From NCBI RefSeq assembly GCF_014191375.1, contig NZ_JACHWN010000001.1, positions 124,001-188,000 on the forward strand: a DNA stretch of 64,000 bases, written 5' to 3'. Of the stretch, positions 9,901 through 18,991 are shown piece after piece. The notes under the pieces were generated by a model. That model was not told the origin of the DNA. It did no database searches and saw only the letters and a program-made list of their open reading frames with translations. The first letter of the stretch is position 1; each line of letters begins with the position of its first letter. Origin of the DNA: Mesorhizobium sp. RMAD-H1 (GTDB taxonomy: Bacteria; Pseudomonadota; Alphaproteobacteria; Rhizobiales; Rhizobiaceae). The translations under genes were made by a program, and so were the position numbers.

Positions 9901-10397
9901 TCGCGTTGCAGCCCATGCGCGGTTTCGTTGTCGGTGCGCTCGGAAAGGGCCTGCACGTTTTCTGAAATGCGCGAGAGTTCCGCGCCCAGCTGCGCTGAAT
10001 ATCCCTCCGCGAGCACCGACTGGCGCAGCCGCTGCATGTCATGGTTCAGCACCTCGAATTCGCGTCGCATCGTGGAGGACATTTCCTGGCGCAGCTCGCC
10101 GCGCAGCTGCTTCAGCTCCGCGGCTATGGCCGAAAACCCGTCGGCGTCCTGCCGCCGATGCCGCGCATTCTCTTCCCTGGCCTGGCCGCCATGGGCCGCC
10201 TCGCGGGCGGGTGCATAAGCGGGAAAGGCGTCATCCTGAAGAAAGGGCCTGCGCTGGCTTCCGGTCTGTGGGGCATCGAGGTCGTTCAGCCGCTTTTCCA
10301 GCCCTTCAAGTGTTCTGTTCAGTTCGTCCAGGGGCGAAGGCATCCGGCGTACGCGCTGGGCGTTGAGATCTTCGAGTGGGGAACGCTGGTTCTTCAT
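6978..10397 (-). CDS. podJ: PodJ-like polar localization factor (coiled coils, TM, Sel1 repeats, peptidoglycan-binding domain)
   Basis: An 1139-residue protein. Residues ~1-600 are charged and mostly coiled coil. One transmembrane helix follows (ILMAIGAIMLAMAGLQIGTA, near 745), then a Pro/Ala/Glu-rich linker, three to four Sel1-type repeats (ALFEIGNRYTDGRGV, AQYRLGNFNEKGLGM, SQFNLGILSAKGLGV) and a C-terminal PG_binding_1 domain (GYDPGAADGVMGAKTREA). This is the architecture of PodJ, which in Caulobacter and Agrobacterium organises one cell pole. I chose ATG 10397; an 80-residue extension to 10637 is possible but has Cys-rich, non-family sequence. The gene is monocistronic and a hairpin follows it. 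Confidence 0.82.
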   Translation of the reverse strand: MKNQRSPLEDLNAQRVRRMPSPLDELNRTLEGLEKRLNDLDAPQTGSQRRPFLQDDAFPAYAPAREAAHGGQAREENARHRRQDADGFSAIAAELKQLRGELRQEMSSTMRREFEVLNHDMQRLRQSVLAEGYSAQLGAELSRISENVQALSERTDNETAHGLQRDLEELKRTVQTLAREESLRRLSHRWDEFDERFDAFEQRQSARDSVADPAIEALTARLEQIRHAIDTLPQSQSHSIRNLEDRINVLAGTIEKIARPQGQAVPPQFMQQMDERLDEISRAILSSSISRRPEQDEAKRLERIEARLAGLASQIEAAEHRAAMPDPTFIREIDRRFEELAQRLDDHYTAGSGYDMRLIENLEGRLEDISQQLSVSAAAQSVSHSGFPGHEVFRNLETQVAEIARHLSQPSPRLPELEDIRPRLDSIERSLMSSRETMLDAARQAAEDAIRHVMKNGSAGDAAIARQLAHDLKSLEALARGSDERSTRTFEAIHDTLMKIVDRLGKLEQEVSRPVKATGPHNVAPDSRKSVIGAAPALQFEAEPDLAHSSRPRSPAAAAAEAALAAIKSDGQISAAEPDERDKKKSSMFGGLAKAVKGRGRSDLAAQPATQAPKAEPSFASGPKADIAEPREAADPGLANQPLEPGSGMPDLNTIMKRVRDERRERGNEPAGEIGKADFIIAARRAAQAAAAESERLKKAGEKPAARKRSALGDMLHRQRKPILMAIGAIMLAMAGLQIGTAFLAPGDREAIFGGASDRADTPAAAPQIDPNSTSAVPQADTEQPHTAPAPDTKVEATPPPAEEPAMATPPAPHADAAPQAEQEAPAPVEAPAPATTAENNPLPAIPEIPAEIGPAALREAAAKGDPKALFEIGNRYTDGRGVQSDYAKATQWYELSAGLGFAPAQYRLGNFNEKGLGMPRDTAKAKTWYQLAAQQGNASAMHNLAVLFAMGPDGAPDNESAARWFGKAAELGVKDSQFNLGILSAKGLGVPRNLEESYKWFALAARSGDKDAEQKREAVAKVLKPEQLERAKAAVELWKVKPLDEAANSIDVPDAWQESQPQTTSSVDMKKAVRNIQLILAKSGYDPGAADGVMGAKTREAITAFQKARGLTPTGEVDQPLVEALLKQNELISVAAKQ

Positions 10398-10999
10398 CAA
10401 AATGCCCGCTTTGCAATCGTTCAACGCCCCTGCCGGGAGCGCGCCGGAACCTGCCGCCGGTTGGTCAGCCTGGTCCTTTGCGGTCCAGCCGTCCCTCCAT
10501 GAAAAACTAAAAGTTCTGTAACACGGATCACCGACTCCAGCACCTTTGTCAAAACGTGGTAAACAACCCGTTAACTTAATCCCGGCGAGCCCGGTTATGT
10601 GGCCGAAACAATCCTCTCCAAGGCTTCCGTCTGGCATTGTGAGGCATCTGGCAGGGCGTCAGAAACAGATCGTACCGCTCGCGCTGTTCTCGCGCGAGTC
10701 CGGATAGCGGCGGCCGAATCCGGTGTGATGAAATCCTCTCGCGCCTCCAAATAAATTGGGAGGCGCGCTTGCATTCCACAGGCGATTTCGTTATGCGCGT
10801 GATAAGTGCAAAAGCTGATCTTGACGGGGGACGTTCGCCCGCCGGCATTGAACGCCTGTGCTTTGATGTTGGACAAGATTTGGGAATAACAGCCTTGGCT
10901 GGCGCGTGCTTTCCTATGCCTGCAATCCTCTTTTGAAGGAGGTGTTCGGGAAGGTGGAAAGCAGGATCCTTCCGGAGGTAAAAACTGGAAAACGACAAT
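10398..10999. other. 602-bp divergent intergenic region between podJ and merR
   Basis: No coding frame with acceptable composition or start was found here. It holds a CtrA-like box (10559-10574), three GANTC sites (10533, 10696, 10716) and a hairpin with arms CGCGCCTCC/GGAGGCGCG (10740-10748 and 10759-10767). Two Shine-Dalgarno-like purine runs (near 10937 and 10974) precede merR. The second is 6 nt before an in-frame CTG at 10985, an alternative but rare start for MerR. Confidence 0.6.
10559..10574 (-). promoter_or_regulatory. CtrA-box-like site upstream of podJ
   Basis: On the minus strand it reads TTAA, seven bases, then TTTAC, about 160 bp before the podJ start. The CtrA consensus is TTAA-N7-TTAA(C), so there is one mismatch. 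The podJ gene is part of the CtrA/GcrA cell-cycle network in Caulobacter, which makes the site plausible. Confidence 0.35.
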
Positions 11000-11461
11000 A
11001 TGAACGACCACAAGACCGTGGGCGGTCCTGCCATCATGCTGTTCATGGACGAGCAGCACGAGATACCTGAAGACAAGACCTTCCGCATTGGCGACCTGGC
11101 CAGCGAATTCGGCGTTTCGCTGCGGACTTTGCGTTTTTACGAGGACAAGGGCCTGCTCAACCCGCGCCGTGCCGGCAATACGCGGATTTATACGCGCAGC
11201 GACCACAAGCGGCTCCGCCTTGTCCTGTTTGGGCGCAAGGTCGGCTTCACGCTCCGCGAATTGAAGCATCTGATCGACCTCTACGAGCCGGAAGGCTCCA
11301 ACATCCGCCAGATGCGGGCCGTCCTGGACAAATCCACGCGGCAGCTGGCCCGCCTCGAGCAGCAGCGCACGGCCCTCGATGAATCGATCGCCGAATTGCG
11401 CGAGGTCGTCGACTATATCCTCGGCAGGATGGGAATAACGGCGCAGCCCGCGATCTCCTGA
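11000..11461 (+). CDS. MerR-family transcriptional regulator, likely of the downstream beta-oxidation genes
   Basis: A 153-residue regulator. Residues ~26-95 form the MerR winged helix-turn-helix (FRIGDLASEFGVSLRTLRFY, then RRAGNTRIYTRSD and a wing region ending VLFGRKVGFTLRELKHLI). A dimerisation coiled coil follows (QLARLEQQRTALDESIAELR). There is no Cys-rich metal-binding tail, so metal sensing is unlikely. It lies 345 bp upstream of acyl-CoA dehydrogenase, thiolase and FadB genes, with a MerR-type palindrome between. MerR regulators of this kind (LiuR-like) control acyl-CoA degradation in proteobacteria. The start is probably ATG 11000; ATG 11036 is possible. Confidence 0.85.
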   Translation: MNDHKTVGGPAIMLFMDEQHEIPEDKTFRIGDLASEFGVSLRTLRFYEDKGLLNPRRAGNTRIYTRSDHKRLRLVLFGRKVGFTLRELKHLIDLYEPEGSNIRQMRAVLDKSTRQLARLEQQRTALDESIAELREVVDYILGRMGITAQPAIS

Positions 11462-11695
11462 TATCGCTCTGCAGCTTTCTCCCGGCTCAGCTTGGCCGCG
11501 ATGAACCAGTGATCCGGGGGCGTTTTAGTGCCGGAACGGTTCTGACGCCGCTTTAGCGTGCCCGCGATCGAATGCATTGTCTCGCGCATCCGCCGATGCG
11601 CCGTCGATCGGGCTCTGCCGCCTTCCATTGCATCCTTTTATTCCTGGGTGAAACGTCGCCGCGCACCCTCGCGCGGAATTTTCGCATCACGCCAT
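11462..11695. other. Non-coding stretch between merR and the beta-oxidation operator
   Basis: Together with the operator and leader up to 11809 this is a 348-bp gap without a convincing gene. The only structured element I see is the palindrome at 11696-11719. No merR terminator is obvious. Confidence 0.5.
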
Positions 11696-11719
11696 TTTGA
11701 CGTTTACGCAAACGTCAAA
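11696..11719. promoter_or_regulatory. MerR-type palindromic operator before the acyl-CoA dehydrogenase gene
   Basis: Perfect 10-bp inverted arms TTTGACGTTT and AAACGTCAAA are separated by ACGC. The core resembles operators of MerR regulators of fatty-acid and branched-chain acyl-CoA catabolism (ACGTnnACGT type). It lies about 90 bp before the dehydrogenase start, with the MerR gene directly upstream, so it is the likely binding site of that protein. Confidence 0.65.
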
Positions 11720-11809
11720 GTTAGCTAATGTCCGCCGCGAGAATGGCCACCCGGGTTTGCAGAGCCATGGCTCAAGCCCGGCCCGGCCTTCATCTGATGG
11801 AGGAAATTG

Positions 11810-13606
11810 ATGCCGAGCTACCGCGCGCCTGTCGAAGACACGCTTTTCATCCTGAACGATGTTCTGGGCTATGAGCGCTACAACAATCTTCCCGGCTTTG
11901 CCGATGCCTCTCCCGATGTGGTCGAGGCGATTTTGCAGGAAGGCGCGAAGCTGGCGGAAAACACGCTGTTTCCGCTGAACCAGGTGGGCGACCACGAAGG
12001 CTGCGTGCGCCATGACGACGGCTCGGTGACGACGCCGAAGGGTTTCAAGCAGGGCTACGATCTCTATTGCCAGGGCGGCTGGCTGGGCCTTGCCGTCCCC
12101 GCCGAATATGGCGGGCAGGGGCTGCCTTACGCGCTGCATGTGGCGGCAGGGGAATATATGTCGTCCGCCAACATGGCGCTGATGATGTATCCGGGCCTGA
12201 CGCAGGGCGCCATCGCCGCGATCCTGACCCATGGCACGGAAGCGCAGAAGCAGGCCTATCTGCCGAAGATGGTCGAGGGCGTCTGGACCGGCACCATGAA
12301 CCTGACCGAGCCGCATTGCGGCACGGATCTCGGCCTGTTGCGCACGAAAGCAGTGCCCAATGGCGACGGCTCCTACAAGATTTCCGGGCAGAAGATCTTC
12401 ATCTCCGCCGGCGAGCATGACATGTCGGAGAACATCATCCATCTGGTTCTCGCTCGCATCGAGGGCGCGCCGGAAGGCACCAAGGGCATCTCGCTCTTCA
12501 TCGTGCCGAAATATGAGCTGGACGGGAACGGCAATCCCGGCAAGCGTAATGGCGTTTCCTGCGGCTCCCTCGAAGAGAAGATGGGCATCCACGGCAATTC
12601 CACCTGCGTCATGAATTATGACGAGGCGACGGGCTATTTGATCGGCGGCGAGAACAAGGGCCTGCGCGCCATGTTCACCATGATGAACGAGGCCCGCCTC
12701 GGCGTCGCGCTGCAGGGCCTGTCGATTGCCGAAACGGCCTATCAGAACGCGGCCATCTATGCGCGCGAGCGCCTGCAGGGCCGTGCGCTCTCGGGCGCCG
12801 CCGAGCCGGAGAAGAAGGCCGATCCCATCATCGTCCATCCCGATATCCGCCGCACGCTGATGACCATCCGCGCCTTCAACGAGGCGGGCCGCGCGCTCAT
12901 CCTTTGGACCGCGCTCAAGGCCGACATCGCCCACCGCTCGCCCGACGAGGCGCAGCGCCAGGCGGCGGACGACATGATCGGCCTGATGACGCCGGTGCTG
13001 AAGGGCGTCCTCACCGACAAGGGCTTCGACCACGCGGTCATGGCGCAGCAGGTCTTCGGCGGCCATGGCTATATCGAGGAGCATGGCATGAGCCAGTATG
13101 TGCGCGACGCGCGCATCGCCATGATCTATGAGGGCGCCAACGGCATTCAGGCGCTCGATCTCGTCGGCCGCAAGCTGGGTCTGAACGGAGGCCGCGCCGT
13201 CATGGCCTTCTTCAAGGAAGTCGGCGATTTCTGCGAGGATAACCGCGGCAATGAGAAGCTCGCCTTTTTCACCAAGCATGTGAAGAAGGGCCTCAACGAT
13301 CTGCAGGCCGCCACCATGTGGCTGATGCAGAACGCCATGGCGAAGCCCGACAATGCCGGCGCGGCCTCGACCGACTATATGCATCTCTTCGGCCTTGTTT
13401 CGCTCGGTTATATGTGGGCGCAGATGGCGAAGACGGCGCAGGAAAAGCTCGATGCCGGCGCGGGCGACAAAAAGGCTTATTTCGAAGCCAAGCTCGCCAC
13501 CGCCCGCTATTACATGGAGCGCATCATGCCCGAAACCGCCCTGCGCCTCGCCCGCATCCAGACCGGCGCGGACACGCTGATGGCGCTGCCGGCGGAAGCG
13601 TTTTAA
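11810..13606 (+). CDS. Acyl-CoA dehydrogenase (long form with C-terminal extension)
   Basis: A 598-residue flavoenzyme. The acyl-CoA dehydrogenase fold is clear: [19 protein letters not shown] near residue 163, the FAD/substrate segment [16 protein letters not shown] near 190, and the region of the catalytic glutamate [18 protein letters not shown] near 440. The length and the C-terminal extra domain place it with the DmdC/FadE-like long enzymes rather than the ~380-aa short-chain group. It would oxidise acyl-CoA to enoyl-CoA in the first step of beta-oxidation. ATG 11810 has a good ribosome site (GGAGG, 6 nt before). It is first in the operon with thiolase and FadB. A related 3-methylmercaptopropionyl-CoA specificity cannot be excluded. 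Confidence 0.9.
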   Translation: MPSYRAPVEDTLFILNDVLGYERYNNLPGFADASPDVVEAILQEGAKLAENTLFPLNQVGDHEGCVRHDDGSVTTPKGFKQGYDLYCQGGWLGLAVPAEYGGQGLPYALHVAAGEYMSSANMALMMYPGLTQGAIAAILTHGTEAQKQAYLPKMVEGVWTGTMNLTEPHCGTDLGLLRTKAVPNGDGSYKISGQKIFISAGEHDMSENIIHLVLARIEGAPEGTKGISLFIVPKYELDGNGNPGKRNGVSCGSLEEKMGIHGNSTCVMNYDEATGYLIGGENKGLRAMFTMMNEARLGVALQGLSIAETAYQNAAIYARERLQGRALSGAAEPEKKADPIIVHPDIRRTLMTIRAFNEAGRALILWTALKADIAHRSPDEAQRQAADDMIGLMTPVLKGVLTDKGFDHAVMAQQVFGGHGYIEEHGMSQYVRDARIAMIYEGANGIQALDLVGRKLGLNGGRAVMAFFKEVGDFCEDNRGNEKLAFFTKHVKKGLNDLQAATMWLMQNAMAKPDNAGAASTDYMHLFGLVSLGYMWAQMAKTAQEKLDAGAGDKKAYFEAKLATARYYMERIMPETALRLARIQTGADTLMALPAEAF

Positions 13607-13639
13607 GTTAGATACCGGGGGCGCTTCTACCAGGCACCT

Positions 13640-13789
13640 CCCTCTGCCCTGCCGGGCATCTCCCCCTCAAGGGGGGGATCACGCCTTCATCGACGTTTGG
13701 TACCAATCGCAAACGTTGCAGAATGAAGGCCGCGAGCCGTGTCAGCCAATCTCCCCCCTTGAGGGGGAGATGCCCGGCAGGGCAGAGGG
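13640..13789. repeat. Nested-palindrome intergenic repeat element
   Basis: Two 37-bp arms in inverted orientation (13640-13676 and 13753-13789) match perfectly and flank a 76-bp centre. Each arm is itself a partial palindrome (CCCCCTCAAGGGGGG, and GCCC/GGGC around CCGGC). The centre has further inverted pairs: GCCTTCAT/ATGAAGGC and ACGTTTG/CAAACGT. The composition is like the ATCTCCCCC-type repeats common between genes in rhizobia. It lies inside the operon, after the dehydrogenase stop and before the thiolase, so it would form a large RNA hairpin. Confidence 0.85.
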
Positions 13790-13857
13790 GGGGTGATTGG
13801 CGCGACGGAATTTCGAATATCCGCGGCCTTCACGGCGCGGTGAAAGGGAGAAGAGAA

Positions 13858-15066
<1,209 letters not shown>

Positions 15067-15081
15067 GGGGAGGTTTGACCA

Positions 15082-17304
15082 ATGGCTGAATACAAAAACT
15101 TCAAATTCGACGTCGACGCTGATGGTATCGCGCTCGTCACCTGGGACATGCCCGACAAGTCGATGAACGTCTTCACCGAGGAGGTGATGGAGGAACTCGA
15201 CGCCATCATCGATCGCGTAGCGGGCGACGCCGCGATCAAGGGCGCGGTCATCACCTCGGGCAAGGATACCTTCTCTGGCGGAGCGGACCTGACCATGCTC
15301 AAGCGCATGTTCCAGCTGTTCCACGAGGAAAAGGCGAAGGACCCGCAAAAGGCGGTGGAGCTTCTGTTCCAGAACACCGGCCGCATGGGCGGGCTGTTCC
15401 GCAAGCTGGAAACCTCAGGCAAGCCCTGGGTCTCCGCCATCAACGGCACCTGCATGGGCGGCGCGTTCGAAATGTCGCTCGCCTGCCATGGCCGTGTCGC
15501 CTCCGACGCGCCGGGCGTGAAAATGGCGCTGCCCGAGGTCAAGGTCGGCATCTTCCCCGGCGCCGGCGGCACGCAGCGCGTCCCGCGCCTCACCAACCAG
15601 CAGGACGCCCTGCAGATGATGACAACAGGCCAGAACCTGACGCCGCAGCGCGCCAAGGCGATGGGCCTGATCCACGAGATCGCCCCGGCCAAGAAGCTGG
15701 TCGAGACCGCCAAGAAGATGATCAAGAACGGGCTGAAGCCGGTCCAGCCCTGGGACGAAAAGGGCTTCAAGCTGCCCGGTGCGCCGATCTATTCGGCGGC
15801 GGGCGCCAATCTCTGGCCCGCAGCGACCGCCATCCTGCGCCGCGAGACCTATGGCAATTATCCCGCCGCCGCGGCCATCCTGAAATGCGTCTATGAAGGC
15901 CTGCTCGTGCCCTTCGACACGGGCCTCAAGATCGAGCAGCGCTATTTCACGCAAATCCTCCAGACGACGGAAGCGGGCATGATGATCCGCTCGCTGTTCG
16001 TCTCCCTGCAGGAACTGAACAAGGGCGCGCGCCGCCCGGCGGATGTGAAGCCGACGAAGTTCACCAAAATCGGCGTCATCGGCGCGGGCTTCATGGGCGC
16101 AGGCATCGCCTATGTCACCGCAAAGGCCGGCATTCCCGTGGTGCTGATCGACCGCGACCAGGAAGCCGCCGACAAGGGCAAGGCGCATTCGGCCGATCTG
16201 ATCACGAAGGAAATCCAGAAAGGCCGCGCCACCGAGGCGGACAAGGAAAAACTCCTGTCACTGATCACGGCGACGCCGGATTATGCTGAGCTTGAGGGCG
16301 CCGATCTGGTGATCGAAGCCGTGTTCGAGGATCGCGAAGTGAAGCGCGAGGCGACCGAGAAGGCAGAAGCGGTGCTAAAATCTTCCGCCATCTTCGCCTC
16401 CAACACCTCGACTCTGCCGATCACGGGCCTCGCCAAGGTGTCGCAGCGCCCGAAGAACTTCATCGGCATCCACTTCTTCTCGCCCGTCGACAAGATGATG
16501 CTGGTGGAGGTGATCCTCGGCAAGAAGACCGGCGACAAGGCTCTGGCCGTGGCGCTCGATTATGTGCGCGCCATCAAGAAGACGCCCATCGTCGTCAATG
16601 ACACGCGTGGCTTCTATGTCAATCGCTGCGTGCTGCGCTACATGTCGGAAGCCTACAACATGCTGATCGAAGGCGTGCCCCCGGCGATGATCGAGAACGC
16701 CGCCCGCATGGCCGGCATGCCGGTCGGCCCGCTGGCGCTCAATGACGAGACGGCCATCGACCTCTCGCAGAAGATCCTCAAGGCCGCGCTGGCGGATCTC
16801 GGGCCGAAGGCGGTCGATCCGCGCCATGTCGAGCTGGTCAACACCATGGTCGACAAATATGACCGCAAGGGCCGCAAGAACGGCAAGGGCTTCTACGATT
16901 ATCCGGCAAAGCCCGCCAAGAAGCATCTGTGGCCCGAGCTGAAGACGCTCTACCCGCAGCAGGACCCGGATAAGATCGACGTTGAGGAACTGAAGCAGCG
17001 CTTCCTGTTCGTCATCGCGCTGGAAGCGGCGCGTGTCATGGAGGAAGGCATCGTCACCGACCCGCGCGAGGCCGATGTCGGCTCCATCCTCGCCTTCGGC
17101 TTCGCCCCCTATACCGGCGGAACGCTCTCCTATATCGACGGGATGGGGGCAAAGAAATTCGTCAAGCGCGCCAAGGAATTGCAGAAGAAGTACGGAGCCC
17201 AGTTCAAGGCCCCCAACCTGCTTCTCGACATGGCGGAAAAGGGCGAAACCTTCTACCAGCGCTTCGATCCCTACAAGCACGAAGCGCAGCAGAAAGCGGC
17301 CTGA
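15082..17304 (+). CDS. fadB: Multifunctional enoyl-CoA hydratase/3-hydroxyacyl-CoA dehydrogenase
   Basis: A 740-residue two-domain enzyme. The N-terminal crotonase domain has [12 protein letters not shown] near residue 67 and the oxyanion segment [19 protein letters not shown] near 120. The C-terminal dehydrogenase begins with the NAD-binding [20 protein letters not shown] near 332, followed by [11 protein letters not shown] and the catalytic [11 protein letters not shown] near 468. It performs steps two and three of beta-oxidation. A clear GGGGAGG ribosome site precedes ATG 15082. It is the last gene of the operon, closed by a strong terminator at 17331. Length and domain order match FadB/FadJ; which of the two cannot be decided. 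Confidence 0.93.
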   Translation: MAEYKNFKFDVDADGIALVTWDMPDKSMNVFTEEVMEELDAIIDRVAGDAAIKGAVITSGKDTFSGGADLTMLKRMFQLFHEEKAKDPQKAVELLFQNTGRMGGLFRKLETSGKPWVSAINGTCMGGAFEMSLACHGRVASDAPGVKMALPEVKVGIFPGAGGTQRVPRLTNQQDALQMMTTGQNLTPQRAKAMGLIHEIAPAKKLVETAKKMIKNGLKPVQPWDEKGFKLPGAPIYSAAGANLWPAATAILRRETYGNYPAAAAILKCVYEGLLVPFDTGLKIEQRYFTQILQTTEAGMMIRSLFVSLQELNKGARRPADVKPTKFTKIGVIGAGFMGAGIAYVTAKAGIPVVLIDRDQEAADKGKAHSADLITKEIQKGRATEADKEKLLSLITATPDYAELEGADLVIEAVFEDREVKREATEKAEAVLKSSAIFASNTSTLPITGLAKVSQRPKNFIGIHFFSPVDKMMLVEVILGKKTGDKALAVALDYVRAIKKTPIVVNDTRGFYVNRCVLRYMSEAYNMLIEGVPPAMIENAARMAGMPVGPLALNDETAIDLSQKILKAALADLGPKAVDPRHVELVNTMVDKYDRKGRKNGKGFYDYPAKPAKKHLWPELKTLYPQQDPDKIDVEELKQRFLFVIALEAARVMEEGIVTDPREADVGSILAFGFAPYTGGTLSYIDGMGAKKFVKRAKELQKKYGAQFKAPNLLLDMAEKGETFYQRFDPYKHEAQQKAA

Positions 17305-17330
17305 TCGTTCTAAGTAACTGGATTGACTGA

Positions 17331-17354
17331 AAAAGCGGGCTCAGGCCCGCTTTT
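17331..17354 (+). terminator. Rho-independent terminator of the beta-oxidation operon
   Basis: Perfect 10-bp arms AAAAGCGGGC/GCCCGCTTTT with a TCAG loop, followed by ATT, lie 27 bp after the fadB stop. The A-rich 5' arm would also let it work on the other strand. Confidence 0.88.
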
Positions 17355-17382
17355 ATTCCTATTGCCTGGCAGGAATTTTGGC

Positions 17383-17458
17383 GGAAAGTTGGCTTTCCAA
17401 TTTCTTGGACTTGCCAAAAGCACAGAAAAGAGGTATTTTTTCCTGTCCCTTTCAGGAA
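17383..17458. promoter_or_regulatory. Two small dyads in the leader of the S24 regulator
   Basis: GGAAAG/CTTTCC (17383-17388 and 17393-17398) and TTCCTG/CAGGAA (17440-17445 and 17453-17458) are perfect 6-bp inverted repeats. The second overlaps the ribosome binding site AGGAAGA of the regulator gene. They could be autorepressor operators, or a hairpin that masks the ribosome site. Confidence 0.4.
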
Positions 17459-17465
17459 GACCGAC

Positions 17466-18116
17466 ATGTTGTCTCACGACCGCGTATGGGCCGCTATCGA
17501 CGCGCTGGCCGAGCGATATTCGCTGACGGCCTCCGGTCTTGCTCGCCGCGCGGGGCTCGATCCCACCACCTTCAACAAGTCCAAGCGCTATGCCGCCGAT
17601 GGGCGCGCCCGCTGGCCCTCGACGGAATCGCTCGCCAAGGTGATGGAGGCGACGGGCGCGTCGCTCGATGAGTTCATGGCGCTGGTCCGTGGCGGAACCG
17701 GTTCTGTATCGGCCTCGACCTCCGCGTCCTCGCGTTCGATTCCGCTCCTGGGGCTGGCGCAGGCGGGCGCCGGCGGCTTCTTTGATGATGGCGGCTTTCC
17801 CGTCGGTCAGGGCTGGGATGTGGTGGAGTTTCCCGCCCGCCCCACGGAGGCGACCTATGCGCTGGAGGTTTCGGGCGATTCCATGCTGCCGCTCTATCGC
17901 GACGGCGATACGCTGATCGTCGCGCCCGGCGCGTCCATCCGCCGGGGCGACCGCGTGGTGCTCAAGACGCGGGAAGGCGAGGTCATGGCCAAGATCCTGC
18001 ATCGCCAGACCGCGCGCACCATCGAGCTCCTGTCGATGAACCCGGAGCATCCCAACCGCACTTTCGATATCTCGGAAGTCGAGTGGATAGCCCGCATCAT
18101 CTGGGCGAGCCAGTAG
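17466..18116 (+). CDS. Helix-turn-helix regulator with S24 (LexA/CI-like) peptidase domain
   Basis: A 216-residue repressor-like protein. The N-terminal ~75 residues are a helix-turn-helix (YSLTASGLARRAGLDPTTFN). After a Ser/Thr/Ala linker the S24 domain carries the nucleophile motif VSGDSMLPLYRDGD near residue 138 and VVLKTREGEVMAKIL near 165, which supplies the lysine of the Ser-Lys dyad. Such proteins either self-cleave under stress or have become stable repressors. No Ala-Gly cleavage site is certain, though the segment LAQAGAGGFF near residue 96 is a candidate. It is not LexA itself, which has a different winged helix. The next gene starts 2 bases after the stop, so both are co-transcribed. 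Confidence 0.85.
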   Translation: MLSHDRVWAAIDALAERYSLTASGLARRAGLDPTTFNKSKRYAADGRARWPSTESLAKVMEATGASLDEFMALVRGGTGSVSASTSASSRSIPLLGLAQAGAGGFFDDGGFPVGQGWDVVEFPARPTEATYALEVSGDSMLPLYRDGDTLIVAPGASIRRGDRVVLKTREGEVMAKILHRQTARTIELLSMNPEHPNRTFDISEVEWIARIIWASQ

Positions 18117-18117
18117 C

Positions 18118-18990
18118 ATGGCGGGGCCGCAACCTGGGCAAGTCCGGGAAAAGTGTGAAGCGGTTTTCCGTCCGGACTTGCGCAAGAAGATACTCCCGCT
18201 CGTGATGGCTATTTTCGTTGCCGGCGTTCTTGCGACTGTCTTTGTTGCGCCGAGTTATGGTCTGCTCGATCATGCCGGCGGTATGGAAACCACGCCCGCA
18301 ATCGTGACGGAGGATTTCGAGCTGCCGGAGAATGAGGCGGCAACGCCGCCGTCCGATGACAGGACCGATGGGGTCAATACGAAGGAGCAGCTGGCCGCCC
18401 GGCAGGCCGCGCCGGGCTTCGCGCCGCCGCTGGACGATGGGCCGCTGGAACGGATCGAGCCGCGTGCCCCGCTGAGCGAGTTGAGCCTTGCGCCGCCGCC
18501 TCCGCCACCGGCGCAAGCCGCATCGGCTCCCGGGGAGGTCCGGTATCGCCTTCTGCACCAGCCGGTCGCCACGGCTGCCGGGCGCATCGAGGCCGACGGT
18601 CACGTCATCGAGGTGGAGGGGATCGATATCCCGTCACCGGAGGAGACATGCACTGATCCCGCCGGCGCAAGCTGGCCCTGCGGCATGCAGGCCCGCACCG
18701 CCTTCCGCGCCTGGCTGCGGGCCAGGGCCATCATGTGCCGCCTGCCTGCGAACCCGTCCGGCGAAGTGACCACAACCGATTGCACGCTCGGGGGAGAGGA
18801 TGTTGCGGCATGGCTGGTGGACAATGGCTTGGTCAGGGCCAGGGCGGGCGGTCCCTATGCCGGGCGCGCCCGCAGGGCCGAGGAAGCGCATCTCGGCATC
18901 TTCGGCGCGCGGCCGGAAGGTGTTCCCCCAGCGATCAGCGCCTCTGTGCCGGTGGTTTCACCAGTTGGGCCCGAACCGCTGCCACAATAA
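18118..18990 (+). CDS. Membrane-anchored thermonuclease-like (SNase fold) protein with degenerate active site
   Basis: A 290-residue protein with an N-terminal transmembrane helix (residues ~23-45, ILPLVMAIFVAGVLATVFVA), a Pro/Glu-rich linker and a C-terminal SNase-like domain. The domain has the family's EGIDIPSPEE turn, the WPCGMQARTAFRAWL helix and GGEDVAAWLVDNGLVRA. The canonical catalytic arginines appear lost: the position in (R)LxGID reads IEVEGID, and the YGR segment reads SGEVTT. It may therefore bind rather than cut nucleic acid, or be structural. It is coupled to the S24 regulator (1-nt gap), and its stop lies 1 bp from the convergent lysS stop. Confidence 0.7.
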   Translation: MAGPQPGQVREKCEAVFRPDLRKKILPLVMAIFVAGVLATVFVAPSYGLLDHAGGMETTPAIVTEDFELPENEAATPPSDDRTDGVNTKEQLAARQAAPGFAPPLDDGPLERIEPRAPLSELSLAPPPPPPAQAASAPGEVRYRLLHQPVATAAGRIEADGHVIEVEGIDIPSPEETCTDPAGASWPCGMQARTAFRAWLRARAIMCRLPANPSGEVTTTDCTLGGEDVAAWLVDNGLVRARAGGPYAGRARRAEEAHLGIFGARPEGVPPAISASVPVVSPVGPEPLPQ

Positions 18991-18991
18991 A

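Noticed and set aside
10985-11000. CTG start codon for MerR with a better-placed ribosome site
   Set aside because: CTG starts are rare, and ATG 11000 is in frame just downstream. It is left as a note.
11687-13384. A 565-codon antisense frame over the acyl-CoA dehydrogenase
   Set aside because: The plus strand carries all family motifs; the antisense frame has none and runs through the operator palindrome.
13640-13789. Insertion sequence with terminal inverted repeats
   Set aside because: The 76-bp centre has no coding capacity and no clear flanking target duplication, so it is treated as a palindromic intergenic repeat.
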